DNA of 48,950 nucleotides. Origin: Rhodovulum sp. GTDB lineage: Bacteria; Pseudomonadota; Alphaproteobacteria; Rhodobacterales; Rhodobacteraceae. The DNA is taken from assembly GCA_002706605.1 (NCBI GenBank), contig PALT01000031.1, forward strand, positions 1-48,950, written 5' to 3'. Shown piece by piece: positions 8,370 through 17,516 of the stretch. Positions within the stretch are counted from its first letter, which is position 1; each line of letters starts with the position of its first letter. The notes below the pieces were generated by a model. It saw only the letters and a program-made list of their open reading frames with translations. It ran no database searches and had not been told where the DNA came from. The position numbers were made by a program, and so were the translations under genes.

Positions 8370-9557
8370 TCAGCCCAGCAGATCGTCCATTTCGAGCAGG
8401 CCCAGACCGTTCTTGGCCAGCTCGCGTGAGATGATCCATTTCTGGATCTCGTTCGTGCCTTCAAAGATCTGCAGTGCCTTGCAGTCGCGGATCAGGCGGG
8501 CAGTGGGATAGCTGCGCGTCAGGCCATATCCGCCCAAGATCTGGGTCGCCTGAATTGCTGCTTCCATCGCGAAATCTGAAGCAACCTTCTTTGCCATCGC
8601 GGCATAGACACCGGGCAGCCGCCCGCGCCCAAGGGTCATCGCTTGCACCGCGTTGGCCACGATCGCACGCGTTGTCGCAAGGCCGGTAACCAGACCAGCC
8701 ACTTCGAACCCGAGGCCCTGATGATCAATGATCGCCACACCGAACTGCTTGCGCTCGCGGGAATATTCCACAGCGGTTTCTACCGCGGTGGCAGCTGCTC
8801 CCAGTGCGCAGCAGGCGATGTTAACCCGCGCCTCGTCCATGGTGATCATGGCCAGCCGGAAGCCCGTGCCTTCCTCGCCAAGCCGGTTCCCGACAGGAAT
8901 ACGGACGTTGTTGAAGGACACTTCCGCGGTCGGGCTGGAATGCAACCCAAGCAACTTCTCCGGCGCGCCGACGCTCAACCCTTCGGCGTCACGCGGCACG
9001 ACAAAGGCAGTAATACCCTTGTGGCCGGCGGCCGGATCGGTCTTGGCGAAAACCACGAACACGCCTGCAACAGGCGCGCTGGTGATCCACATCTTGCGAC
9101 CGTTCAGCACATAGTCATCGCCGTCGCGGACCGCCGTGGAGGTCATAGCCGCCACATCCGAACCGCCGCCGGGCTCCGACAGGCAGAATGCCGGAACCAT
9201 CTCGCCAGCCAAGATCGCCGGCAGATAACGTTCCTTCACCTCGGCACTGCCGTTGGCAACGATCGGCGCAATGCAATCGCCACAGTTCGACACCGAGATC
9301 GCGAAGGCCACGTTGTGACGGGCGAGACGTTCGGAGATCTTGAGCGGGGCAATCAGGTCCTGACCTACGCCGCCATCCTCTTCGGGAACCCAGAGTCCGA
9401 AAACTCCGAGATCCGCAAAGCGACGGTAGAGTTCCATCGGGAACTCTGCGTTGTCATCAATCTCCTGCGCACGCGGGGCGAGTTGTTCACGGCAAAAGCG
9501 ATCAACGCTCTCCATGATCGCCTTGCGAACGTCGGGATCAATACCAGCATGAGACAT
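8370..9557 (-). CDS. Acyl-CoA dehydrogenase
   Basis: A 395-aa FAD-dependent acyl-CoA dehydrogenase introducing an alpha,beta double bond. It shows the S-E-P-G-G-G-S-D flavin-loop motif at 127-134. The C-terminal signature I-F-E-G-T-N-E-I-Q carries the probable catalytic base Glu366. Length is typical of short/branched-chain family members. Electrons from this enzyme go to electron transfer flavoprotein; etfA/etfB and ETF-QO genes are both in this window. It lies 25 nt after the SDR gene in the same operon. Chain-length or ring specificity cannot be read by eye. Confidence 0.88.
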   Translation of the reverse strand: MSHAGIDPDVRKAIMESVDRFCREQLAPRAQEIDDNAEFPMELYRRFADLGVFGLWVPEEDGGVGQDLIAPLKISERLARHNVAFAISVSNCGDCIAPIVANGSAEVKERYLPAILAGEMVPAFCLSEPGGGSDVAAMTSTAVRDGDDYVLNGRKMWITSAPVAGVFVVFAKTDPAAGHKGITAFVVPRDAEGLSVGAPEKLLGLHSSPTAEVSFNNVRIPVGNRLGEEGTGFRLAMITMDEARVNIACCALGAAATAVETAVEYSRERKQFGVAIIDHQGLGFEVAGLVTGLATTRAIVANAVQAMTLGRGRLPGVYAAMAKKVASDFAMEAAIQATQILGGYGLTRSYPTARLIRDCKALQIFEGTNEIQKWIISRELAKNGLGLLEMDDLLG

Positions 9558-9582
9558 GACGTTCTCCTCGCCGCTGCACAGC

Positions 9583-10314
9583 TTATTGCATCGTCAGGCC
9601 GCCGCTGATGCTCAGCACCTGGCCTGTGATGTAATTTGCGTCATCCGAAACGAAGAAGGCGATCGCCGAAGCCTGCTCTTCGGGCTTGGCCATGCGGCGG
9701 AACGGGATGACCTTCATACGGCGCGCCACCAGCTCCGGATCCTGATCCGCCTCGAGCGGGGTATCAGTCGGGCCGGGCGCGGTGCAGTTCACGTTGATCT
9801 TGTAGCGTGCCCATTCACGCGCGACGCTTTTCGCGAAGGCAATGACGCCGCCCTTGAGACCCGCATAGACCGCCTCGCCCGAGGTGCCGACCTTGCCGGC
9901 GTCCGAGGTGACGAACAGCATCTTGCCGCCGCCCTGCTCGATCATGATCGGCGCGATTGCATGGCTCATGTACACAACCGGCATGAAGTTGATGGCGACC
10001 AGTTTCTGCCAGTAACCGCTCTGTTCCTCGACGAAGCGCGAGCTTGCGGTCCAGCCGATCATGTTTACAAAGGCATCGATGCGCCCGAAATCCGCCTTGA
10101 CCTGAGCGACGACCGCCCGGCAGCGTTCTTCCGAAGTGGCGTCAAACTCGTAAGCGACGGCGTCGAGACCTTCGTCCTCGATCATCTTCTTGAGCTCGGT
10201 GGTATTCAGATCGAGTGCCGCAACGCGAAAGCCGTCGGCGACCAGACGGCGAACCGTCGGCAACCCCATGCCACCACCCGCACCCGTAACCAGCGCAACT
10301 TTTTTCTCAGTCAT
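9583..10314 (-). CDS. SDR-family oxidoreductase, BadH/FabG-like
   Basis: A 243-aa classical short-chain dehydrogenase: T-G-A-G-G-G-M-G nucleotide-binding motif (10-17), Ser137, Tyr150 and Lys154 (Y-A-G-L-K), and a C-terminal I-S-G-G substrate loop. The closest type I recognise is 2-hydroxycyclohexanecarboxyl-CoA dehydrogenase (BadH) and other 3-hydroxyacyl-CoA dehydrogenases. That suits the step after the hydratase. The ATG at 10314 is preceded by GAGAGGAG; the longer upstream frame lacks such a site. It is the first gene of the seven-gene minus-strand operon, so the operon promoter should lie between 10315 and 10785. Confidence 0.85.
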   Translation of the reverse strand: MTEKKVALVTGAGGGMGLPTVRRLVADGFRVAALDLNTTELKKMIEDEGLDAVAYEFDATSEERCRAVVAQVKADFGRIDAFVNMIGWTASSRFVEEQSGYWQKLVAINFMPVVYMSHAIAPIMIEQGGGKMLFVTSDAGKVGTSGEAVYAGLKGGVIAFAKSVAREWARYKINVNCTAPGPTDTPLEADQDPELVARRMKVIPFRRMAKPEEQASAIAFFVSDDANYITGQVLSISGGLTMQ

Positions 10315-10785
10315 TTCAGGACTCCTCTCGCGATACTTGCGTCTCGAATTGTCACGAAGGCTATTGGCCTGCCGGGGAATTGGCACATGATTATTCTTCG
10401 GGCCGCCATTAGTTCTGCGCATCGTCCGTATGGCTGGCGAGTCCTCATTCCATCAGCTCTCAGCAAGACGCAGCTGCGCGTTGCCCCGAATTAGCTGAGA
10501 GTTTTGTGGTTTAGGCTCGCGTCGCTCGTCACCCGCGTCGGACCGCACCATCTTCATCGTGCGGTCTGCGGCAGACGGGGCGGGTATTTACTCCTACCGG
10601 CAAGGAAGAGCGGACCTCTGGCGACAGTAGCCATTAGAATCCCTTATGGAACTGACAGATACTTTTTCTTGTCAGCCCACCCTTTCCGAAACTCAGGATG
10701 CGAGACGTGTCAAATCGGCATTCCTCCTCAATGAAGAGAGGCCGCAAACCCACCACCTACTAGGATCGTTTCAGATCGGGAAAAC
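10315..10785. promoter_or_regulatory. Divergent promoter region with dyads
   Basis: This 471-nt region separates the minus-strand acyl-CoA operon from the plus-strand MmgE/PrpD gene. It contains an 8-bp inverted repeat CTCTCAGC (10457-10464) with GCTGAGAG (10494-10501). Nested inside is a perfect 10-bp palindrome CGCAGCTGCG (10469-10478). A second inverted repeat pairs GACCGCAC (10541-10548) with GTGCGGTC (10559-10566). These may be operator or transcript structures serving one or both directions. No regulator gene is adjacent and I did not find a clear sigma-70 promoter by eye. Confidence 0.4.
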
Positions 10786-12180
10786 ATGAGCCAAACAACT
10801 CAGACAACCAAAGTTCTTTCTGAATATGCGATTTCCACCCGCTACGAGCACTATCCTACCGAGGTGACGAACAGGGCGAAGCGTGTGATTATCGATACGG
10901 TCGGCTGCATGTTCGGTGGTGCACCTACCGCCCTTGGACGATCCATGCTCGAGACAATGACCGCCTCGGGTGAAACCGGCACAAGTACGGTCGTGGGGAG
11001 TAATGCCCGTTTCGGGGCCGCAACAGCCGCCCTGGTGAACGGAACCAATGCGAATGCGCTCGATTTCGACGAGACCCTGGAAGGGATCGGGCATCCAAGC
11101 GCCAGCGTCATTCCGGCCGCCCTCGCGGTCGGCGAACTGCACCGGATCAGCGGCAAGGCTTTCCTCACCGGGATTTTGACGGGCTTTGATGTAGGCAATC
11201 GGATCGGAAAGGCTATTCAGCCAAGTTACGAGCGCCTCCAGCAGGTCTGGAATGTCGGCACTTGGCAGACGCTGGGCGCCGCTGCTGCCGCTGCTCGGGT
11301 ACTCAAACTCGATCTGTTGCAGACCCAGCACGCCTATGGGATCGCCGGTGCGACGGCGCCCCTACCCAACACTCAGAAATGGGGGTGGGATCTCGCAGAA
11401 CGGCCGATCCACTGGGTAAAGGAGCCTACGGGCTGGGCCAGTTGGACAGGCGCGACGGCAGCTCTGCTGGCGGCGCGTGGCTTTGTGGGCAACCGCTTCA
11501 TACTGGATGGCCCAAAGGGTTTCTGGATCATGGCGGGTTCGGATCGATGTGATTTCGACGCGATGGTGACCGGGCTGGGAGAAGATTTTGCGGTGATGGA
11601 TCTCAGCCTGAAACCCTATCCCTGCTGCCGCTGGCAGCATGCCGCACTGGATTGCGTCGAGGCCATTATCTCGACCAATGACCTGGGTGCGATCGATATC
11701 AAATCGGTGGACATCTATTCGTTCGACTGGGTGGAGGCCTTCGAGGTCTATGGCCCCAAAGATATGGTCGATGCGGAATTCAGCCTGCCCTATTCAGTAA
11801 CGATGCTCGCGCATCGCATTCCGCGCGGTGCCGATTGGTTCACTCCGCAGACGCTCCGCAACCCCGAGTTCGTCGACTATTCCCAGCGCGTGCGTGTCCA
11901 TGCCGATCAAGAGATGAACCGCATCTTCCACACCCAAGGCGATGTCTGCGCAAGGGTAAAGATCACGACGAAGACAGGTAACGAATTCGTAGAGACGAGC
12001 ACTTGCCCGAGCGGCAGCCCCGCGAAATTTTTGGACGACAACGTGATTTTCGACAAGTTTCTGAGCCTTGCCGAACCAGTGCTCGGCCATCGGGCAGGAC
12101 AGTTGCTCGATCGGCTGCTGGTGCTAGAGGAAGTCGAGGATCTGGCGCAGCTTGCAGCTTTGATGCGCCCGGGCCAATGA
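10786..12180 (+). CDS. MmgE/PrpD family protein
   Basis: A 464-aa member of the MmgE/PrpD family, which contains 2-methylcitrate dehydratase, cis-aconitate decarboxylase and many uncharacterised dehydratases. The N-terminal all-helical domain shows the typical [12 protein letters not shown] substrate loop (about residues 93-104) and the family's [10 protein letters not shown] region. There is no prpB or prpC nearby, so propionate metabolism is not implied. The upstream ribosome binding site is weak. The stop overlaps an in-frame ATG of folD (ATGA at 12177-12180), so it may be co-transcribed with the one-carbon genes, an unusual partnership. Confidence 0.85.
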   Translation: MSQTTQTTKVLSEYAISTRYEHYPTEVTNRAKRVIIDTVGCMFGGAPTALGRSMLETMTASGETGTSTVVGSNARFGAATAALVNGTNANALDFDETLEGIGHPSASVIPAALAVGELHRISGKAFLTGILTGFDVGNRIGKAIQPSYERLQQVWNVGTWQTLGAAAAAARVLKLDLLQTQHAYGIAGATAPLPNTQKWGWDLAERPIHWVKEPTGWASWTGATAALLAARGFVGNRFILDGPKGFWIMAGSDRCDFDAMVTGLGEDFAVMDLSLKPYPCCRWQHAALDCVEAIISTNDLGAIDIKSVDIYSFDWVEAFEVYGPKDMVDAEFSLPYSVTMLAHRIPRGADWFTPQTLRNPEFVDYSQRVRVHADQEMNRIFHTQGDVCARVKITTKTGNEFVETSTCPSGSPAKFLDDNVIFDKFLSLAEPVLGHRAGQLLDRLLVLEEVEDLAQLAALMRPGQ

Positions 12181-12203
12181 ACAGAACAGCGTGGACAAAG
12201 AAC

Positions 12204-13094
12204 GTGACGACAAGAATTATTGACGGCAAGGCGTTTGCGGCGAATGTGCGCGCGCAGGTTGCCGAGCAGGTTGCGCGGTTGAAGGAAGTGCATGGGATCA
12301 CGCCGGGTCTGGCGGTGGTTCTTGTGGGCGAAGACCCGGCCTCCGAGGTTTACGTCCGCAACAAGGGCAAGCAGACCGTCGAGGTCGGCATGAACAGCTT
12401 CGAGCACAAGCTGCCCGCCGAGACCTCGGAAGAAGAGCTGCTGGCACTGATCGACCGGCTGAACAAGAGCCCGGCGGTGCATGGTATCCTCGTGCAACTG
12501 CCGCTGCCGGGGCATTTGAACTCGGACCTGGTGATCAACTCGATCGATCCGGCCAAGGATGTGGACGGGTTCCACATCTCGAACGTGGGTTTGCTGGGGA
12601 CGGGCCAGAAGGCCATGGTCCCCTGCACGCCGCTTGGCTGCCTGATGATGCTGCGCGATCACCTCGGCAGCCTCTCGGGGCTGAATGCGGTTGTCGTGGG
12701 GCGCTCGAACATCGTCGGCAAGCCGATGGCGCAACTGCTTCTGGGCGACAGCTGCACGGTCACCATTGCGCATAGCCGCACCAAGGATCTGGCCTCGGTC
12801 TGCCGCGGCGCCGACATCCTCGTGGCCGCCGTGGGCCGCCCCGAGATGATCCCGGGCGACTGGGTAAAGCCCGGCGCCACCGTGATCGACGTGGGCATCA
12901 ACCGCATCGAGCGCGACGGCAAGACCAAGCTCGTGGGCGACGTGGATTTTGCCTCGGCAGCCGAGGTCGCGGGCGCGATCACCCCGGTTCCGGGCGGCGT
13001 CGGGCCGATGACCATCGCCTGCCTGCTGGCCAACACGCTCACCGCCTGCTGCCGCGCCAACGACTTAGCCGAGCCCGAGGGGCTGACGGCGTAA
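12204..13094 (+). CDS. folD: Bifunctional 5,10-methylene-THF dehydrogenase / methenyl-THF cyclohydrolase
   Basis: About 296 aa, the usual FolD length. It interconverts methylene-, methenyl- and 10-formyl-tetrahydrofolate with NADP. Visible landmarks are the catalytic Y-V-R-N-K (Tyr50, Lys54), a G-I-L-V-Q-L-P-L-P segment, G-R-S-N-I-V-G-K-P in the NADP domain, and [10 protein letters not shown]. The GTG at 12204 gives the standard N-terminus (T-T-R-I-I-D-G-K). An ATG at 12177, overlapping the upstream stop, would add nine residues. With purU and the DMGDH-like enzyme it can process one-carbon units released from N-methyl compounds. GC content is higher than in the catabolic genes to the left. 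Confidence 0.93.
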   Translation: MTTRIIDGKAFAANVRAQVAEQVARLKEVHGITPGLAVVLVGEDPASEVYVRNKGKQTVEVGMNSFEHKLPAETSEEELLALIDRLNKSPAVHGILVQLPLPGHLNSDLVINSIDPAKDVDGFHISNVGLLGTGQKAMVPCTPLGCLMMLRDHLGSLSGLNAVVVGRSNIVGKPMAQLLLGDSCTVTIAHSRTKDLASVCRGADILVAAVGRPEMIPGDWVKPGATVIDVGINRIERDGKTKLVGDVDFASAAEVAGAITPVPGGVGPMTIACLLANTLTACCRANDLAEPEGLTA

Positions 13095-13245
13095 GCACCA
13101 ATTCTTCGCCCTCCGTCGCCCATCGCCCCGACAAGAGGGCCGGACCCGGGGGGACGATCCAAAACGACGACGCAATGACTTCGCGCCTTTGAGGAAAGGC
13201 GCCCGACCAGCCCGGCCGGAGCATCAGACCCTTAGGGAGACACTC
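13095..13245 (+). other. folD-purU spacer with stem-loop
   Basis: A 151-nt spacer with a perfect 8-bp stem (13183-13190 with 13195-13202) and a GAGG tetraloop, ending 43 nt before the purU start. There is no T tract, so it is not an ordinary terminator; it could stabilise the mRNA end or shape the purU leader. The GAGG loop could itself resemble a ribosome binding site. No known riboswitch was recognised. Confidence 0.35.
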
Positions 13246-14130
13246 ATGACCAAATACTGCCTGACCGTGACCTGCACCTCGACCCGGGGCATCGTCGCCG
13301 CCATCGCCAATTACCTCGCCGACCAGGGCTGCAACATCACCGACAGCTCGCAGTTCGACGACGCGCAGACCGGCAAGTTCTTCATGCGCGTCAGCTTTGC
13401 CTCGGAGCAGGGCGCCGATCTGGCCGCCCTTCAGAAAGGCTTCGCCGAAACCGCGAAACCCTTCGACATGGCCTACAAGTTCCATGACGAGACCGAGAAA
13501 ATGAAGGTCGTCATCATGGTCTCGCGCTTTGGGCACTGCCTGAACGACCTGCTCTACCGGGTCAAGATCGGCGCTCTGCCGATCGAGATCGTCGCGGTGA
13601 TCTCGAACCACATGGACTACCAGAAGGTGGTTGTGAACCACGACATCCCCTTCCATTGGATAAAGGTGACGAAGGAGAACAAACCCCAGGCTGAGGCTGC
13701 GATCATGCGCGTGGTTGAAGATACGGGCGCGGAACTCATCGTGCTGGCGCGCTACATGCAGATCCTGTCGGATCAAATGTGCCAGAAGATGTCGGGGCGG
13801 ATCATCAACATCCACCACTCCTTCCTGCCGAGTTTCAAGGGCGCGAACCCCTACAAGCAGGCCTATGAGCGCGGTGTGAAGCTGATCGGGGCAACCTCGC
13901 ATTACGTGACCGCCGATCTCGACGAGGGCCCGATCATCGAACAGGACACAGTGCGTATCACCCATGCACAGTCGGCAGACGACTATGTCTCGCTCGGCCG
14001 CGATGTCGAAAGCCAGGTCTTGGCCCGCGCCATCCACGCCCACGCCCACCGCCGCGCCTTCCTCAATGGCAACAAGACGGTCGTCTTCCCGGCGTCCCCA
14101 GGAGCTTACGCCAGCGAAAGGATGGGATAA
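13246..14130 (+). CDS. purU: Formyltetrahydrofolate deformylase
   Basis: 294 aa. It hydrolyses 10-formyl-THF to formate and THF, regenerating free folate when one-carbon units are in excess. An N-terminal ACT domain (about 5-80) precedes a formyltransferase-fold domain. That domain carries N-I-H-H (His190-His191), S-F-L-P-S-F-K-G-A-N-P-Y, and the D-L-D-E-G-P-I segment with the catalytic Asp at about 226. The ATG at 13246 has AGGGAGA upstream, so the longer open frame from 13189 is rejected. In methylated-amine degraders purU often accompanies folD and demethylating flavoenzymes, as here. Confidence 0.93.
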   Translation: MTKYCLTVTCTSTRGIVAAIANYLADQGCNITDSSQFDDAQTGKFFMRVSFASEQGADLAALQKGFAETAKPFDMAYKFHDETEKMKVVIMVSRFGHCLNDLLYRVKIGALPIEIVAVISNHMDYQKVVVNHDIPFHWIKVTKENKPQAEAAIMRVVEDTGAELIVLARYMQILSDQMCQKMSGRIINIHHSFLPSFKGANPYKQAYERGVKLIGATSHYVTADLDEGPIIEQDTVRITHAQSADDYVSLGRDVESQVLARAIHAHAHRRAFLNGNKTVVFPASPGAYASERMG

Positions 14131-14245
14131 GCCCGGTCCGAATCTAAGCCACGAACGCTCGCTCAACCGCCGCGGGACGGACGCATCGAGAACATAGACG
14201 CGCGAGCCTAAACGACGCCAACAGTTTCAGCGAAAGAACCAATAG

Positions 14246-15901
14246 ATGACAGGGATGCGGGAAATGACGCGCGAGTCGATGGAATATGATGTTGTGATCG
14301 TTGGTGGCGGGCCTGCGGGTCTGTCTGCGGCGATCCGCCTGAAGCAGTTCGACCCGGATCTGAGCGTCGTTGTGCTGGAGAAGGGGTCCGAGGTCGGCGC
14401 GCATATCCTGTCGGGGGCGGTGTTGGATACGTCTGGTCTTGATGCGCTGATCCCGGACTGGAAAGAAAAAGGCGCGCCGATCAAGACCGAGGTGAAGCAC
14501 GACAACTTCTATATCCTCGGGCCGGCGGGCCAGATGCGGATCCCGAACTGGCCGATGCCGCCCTTGATGTCGAACCACGGCAAATACATCGTTTCGATGG
14601 GCAATGTCTGCCGCTGGATGGCCGAGCAGGCCGAGGAACTGGGCGTCGAGATCTTCCCGGGCATGGCAGCCTCGGAAATCGTCTGGGATGGTGACCGCGT
14701 CGCGGGCGTTGTCGCGGGCGAGTTCGGCAAGAACGCCGATGGCTCGATCGGCGATGGCTATGAGCCGGGGATGGAGCTGCGCGGCAAATACGTCTTCTTG
14801 TCGGAAGGTGTGCGGGGCAGCCTCGCCAAGGTGGTGATGGAGCGGTTCGAGCTGTCGAAAGACAAATGCCCGCAGAAGTTCGGCCTTGGCATGAAAGAGA
14901 TCTGGGAGATCGACCCCGCCAAGCACCGCGAGGGCACGGTGACCCATACGATGGGCTGGCCCTTGGGTTCGAACGCGGGCGGCGGCTCGTTCATCTACCA
15001 TCTCGAGAACAACCAGGTTTACGTGGGCTTCGTTGTCCACCTGAACTACGAGAACCCCTATCTCTACCCCTACATGGAGTTCCAGCGCTTCAAGCACCAC
15101 CCGATGGTTGCGGAGCTGCTCGAAGGCGGCAAGCGCGTGGCTTTCGGCGCGCGCGCAATCTCGGAGGGCGGCTGGCAGTCGATCCCGAAACTGACCGTGC
15201 CGGGCGCGGTGCTGCTGGGCTGCTCGGCGGGGCTCGTGAACGTGCCGCGCATCAAGGGCAACCATAACGCGATGCTGTCGGGGATCGCTGCGGCGGAAGC
15301 TGCGGCGGAGGCCATCAAGGGCGGTCGTTCGGGCGATGAGCTGACCGAATACGAGACCGATCTGCGTTCGGGTCCGATCGCGAACGACCTCAAGAAGGTC
15401 CGCAACGGGAAGCCGATGTGGTCGAAATGGGGGATGGTCCCCTCGCTGATCTTTGGCGGGCTCGACATGTGGACCAACGATGTCTTCGGCTTCTCTCTAT
15501 TCGGCAAGCTCAAGCATGGCAAGTCGGACGCGAAAGCGACCGGCGAGGCGAAGAACTTCAAGCCGATCGACTACCCCAAACCCGATGGCAAGCTGAGCTT
15601 CGACCGCCTGACTAATGTCAGCTTCTCCTTCACCAACCATGAAGAGAGCCAGCCCTGCCACCTGAAGCTGAAGGATCCGTCGATCCCAATCGCGGTGAGC
15701 CTGCCGAAGTATGACGAGCCTGCGCAGCGCTACTGCCCGGCCGGCGTCTACGAGGTGGTCGGCGAGGGCGATGACGCGAAGTTCCAGATCAACTTTCAGA
15801 ACTGCGTCCACTGCAAGACCTGCGACATCAAGGACCCGAGCCAGAATATCAACTGGACTACACCCCAGGGCGGCGACGGACCTAACTACCCGAATATGTA
15901 A
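14246..15901 (+). CDS. Electron transfer flavoprotein-ubiquinone oxidoreductase
   Basis: 551 aa, full length for ETF-QO, a membrane-surface enzyme passing electrons from reduced ETF to ubiquinone. The FAD-binding G-G-G-P-A-G motif is near residue 20. The C-terminal 4Fe-4S ligands are in R-Y-C-P-A-G-V-Y-E and C-V-H-C-K-T-C. Starts at 14246, 14255 and 14264 are all possible; the first is used, though none has a strong ribosome binding site. Its location between purU and phaC, with etfA/etfB about 6 kb away and two ETF-dependent dehydrogenases in the window, suggests a self-contained electron route to quinone. Confidence 0.93.
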   Translation: MTGMREMTRESMEYDVVIVGGGPAGLSAAIRLKQFDPDLSVVVLEKGSEVGAHILSGAVLDTSGLDALIPDWKEKGAPIKTEVKHDNFYILGPAGQMRIPNWPMPPLMSNHGKYIVSMGNVCRWMAEQAEELGVEIFPGMAASEIVWDGDRVAGVVAGEFGKNADGSIGDGYEPGMELRGKYVFLSEGVRGSLAKVVMERFELSKDKCPQKFGLGMKEIWEIDPAKHREGTVTHTMGWPLGSNAGGGSFIYHLENNQVYVGFVVHLNYENPYLYPYMEFQRFKHHPMVAELLEGGKRVAFGARAISEGGWQSIPKLTVPGAVLLGCSAGLVNVPRIKGNHNAMLSGIAAAEAAAEAIKGGRSGDELTEYETDLRSGPIANDLKKVRNGKPMWSKWGMVPSLIFGGLDMWTNDVFGFSLFGKLKHGKSDAKATGEAKNFKPIDYPKPDGKLSFDRLTNVSFSFTNHEESQPCHLKLKDPSIPIAVSLPKYDEPAQRYCPAGVYEVVGEGDDAKFQINFQNCVHCKTCDIKDPSQNINWTTPQGGDGPNYPNM

Positions 15902-15923
15902 CAAGCTCGGGGAGGAGCGCGCG

Positions 15924-17516
15924 ATGGGCGAAGATCAGGACGCGACGGCGGCAAATCGCGCCATCGATCCGGCCGAACTGGCCCGGCAGGGCGGCGAATT
16001 CATCGAGTTGATGACGCGGTTGCAGACGGTGCTGCAACGCGCGCAGCAGGCGGCTTCGGCCAAGGTCAGGGGCGAAGATTTCTCGATCGTCGATTTCCGA
16101 TCGGTCTCAGAGGCTTACCTGCGTGCGCTGCCGACTTTTCTCGAACGCCCCTTCGAGGCGATGGAACACGCGCAGAAATTCTGGCTCGACTGGGCGAAAG
16201 CCTGGCATGCCGCGTGGTCGGGCGAGGGCGGGCGTGTCGCCGACAAACGCTTCCGCGACCGCCTCTGGGATGCCGACCCGGTCACGTGCAGCTTGCGCGA
16301 CGGTCATCTTGCGCTGGAGCGCGCGACGGAATCCTTCCTGTCACTGCTGCCGGACGGCACCAAGGAAAGCCTGCGCGTGCGGTTCTACACCCGGCAGCTG
16401 CTCAGCGCGCTCTCGCCCTCGAATTTCCTGATGCTCAATCCGGCTGCGCGCGAGCGGCTGATCGAGACCGACGGGCGCAGCCTGCTCGAAGGGTTCCGCA
16501 ACCTGGTCGAGGATCTCGAGCGGGGCGAAGGGCGGCTCGACATCGCCACCAACGATCCGCAGGCCTTCAAGGTGGGGCGCGACCTGGCCGCGACGCCGGG
16601 CAAGGTCGTGTTCGAGAACGCGCTGATGCAGCTTATCCACTACGAGCCGCTCACCCCCGAACAGCACCGCCGCCCGTTGCTATTCGTGCCGCCGTGGACC
16701 AACAAATACTACATCTTCGACATGCGCCCGGACAATTCCATGGTCCGTTACATGCTCGAGCAGGGCCATTCGGTGTTCCTGATCTCCTGGGTCAATCCGA
16801 CCAAGGAGCACGCCGCGATGAGTTTCGAGGATTACATGAAACTTGGTCCGCTCGCCGCGCTCGACGCGATGGAGTGGGCGACGGGCGAGCACCGCTTCGA
16901 CATTCTAGGCTTCTGCATCGGCGGCATCCTTGTCATGGCGACGCTTGCCTTGCGGGCGGCACGCGGCGATGACCAGATTGTCACGGCGACGACGCTGGCG
17001 ACCATGGTCGATTTCAACAATGTCGGCGAGATCGGCGTGTTGATCGATCGTGACCGGCTCATCGCCTTGCGCGAGCACATAGCGGACAAGGGCTATCTGG
17101 AAAACCACCACCTGCAGGACGTGTTCTCGATGATCCGCGAGAACGACCTTGGCTGGTCGTTCCACGTTATAAACTACCTCATGGGGAAAAAGCCGCCGGC
17201 GTTTGATTTGCTTTACTGGAATGCCGACAGCACGCGTCTGCCGGCGGCCATGCTGCTGTGGTATCTTGAGCGGGTCGATACCGAGAACGGGCTGCGCAAG
17301 CCGGGACACCTGACGCTCGACGGCACGACGATCGATCTTTCGAAGATCACCGTTCCCTGCTTCGTCCTCGCAACGAAGGAGGACCATATCGCGCCATGGA
17401 CCTCGATTTACCCGGCGACCGGGCTTCTTGGCGGGCCGGTCAAGTTCGAGCTCGGCGGCTCGGGGCATATTGCCGGCGTGATCAATCCGCCGACCGGGCA
17501 GCCGAAATACGGCTAG
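15924..17516 (+). CDS. phaC: Class I poly(3-hydroxyalkanoate) synthase, cut short by tandem TAG
   Basis: 530 residues up to a TAG at 17514-17516. It polymerises 3-hydroxyacyl-CoA into PHA. Family motifs include R-F-x-D-x-x-W, P-S-N-F-L-x-L-N-P and P-P-W-T-N-K-Y-Y-I-F. The catalytic triad is Cys331 (G-F-C-I-G-G), Asp487 (K-E-D-H-I-A-P-W) and His515 (G-S-G-H-I-A-G). The start has a strong GGGGAGGAG site and is 22 nt after ETF-QO. After Lys-Tyr-Gly two consecutive in-frame TAG codons interrupt the gene. The same frame then continues for 64 codons with the expected C-terminal sequence, so an uninterrupted protein would be about 596 aa, the normal class I length. The triad survives but the conserved C-terminal segment is lost unless the stops are read through. 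Confidence 0.88.
   Translation: MGEDQDATAANRAIDPAELARQGGEFIELMTRLQTVLQRAQQAASAKVRGEDFSIVDFRSVSEAYLRALPTFLERPFEAMEHAQKFWLDWAKAWHAAWSGEGGRVADKRFRDRLWDADPVTCSLRDGHLALERATESFLSLLPDGTKESLRVRFYTRQLLSALSPSNFLMLNPAARERLIETDGRSLLEGFRNLVEDLERGEGRLDIATNDPQAFKVGRDLAATPGKVVFENALMQLIHYEPLTPEQHRRPLLFVPPWTNKYYIFDMRPDNSMVRYMLEQGHSVFLISWVNPTKEHAAMSFEDYMKLGPLAALDAMEWATGEHRFDILGFCIGGILVMATLALRAARGDDQIVTATTLATMVDFNNVGEIGVLIDRDRLIALREHIADKGYLENHHLQDVFSMIRENDLGWSFHVINYLMGKKPPAFDLLYWNADSTRLPAAMLLWYLERVDTENGLRKPGHLTLDGTTIDLSKITVPCFVLATKEDHIAPWTSIYPATGLLGGPVKFELGGSGHIAGVINPPTGQPKYG

Noticed and set aside
10541-10566. Hairpin GACCGCAC / GTGCGGTC as a transcription terminator
   Set aside because: It lies between divergent genes where no transcript should end and has no T tract; kept only as a possible regulatory dyad.
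13039-14166. 375-codon minus-strand open frame
   Set aside because: Mirror of purU, whose ACT and formyltransferase motifs are unmistakable.
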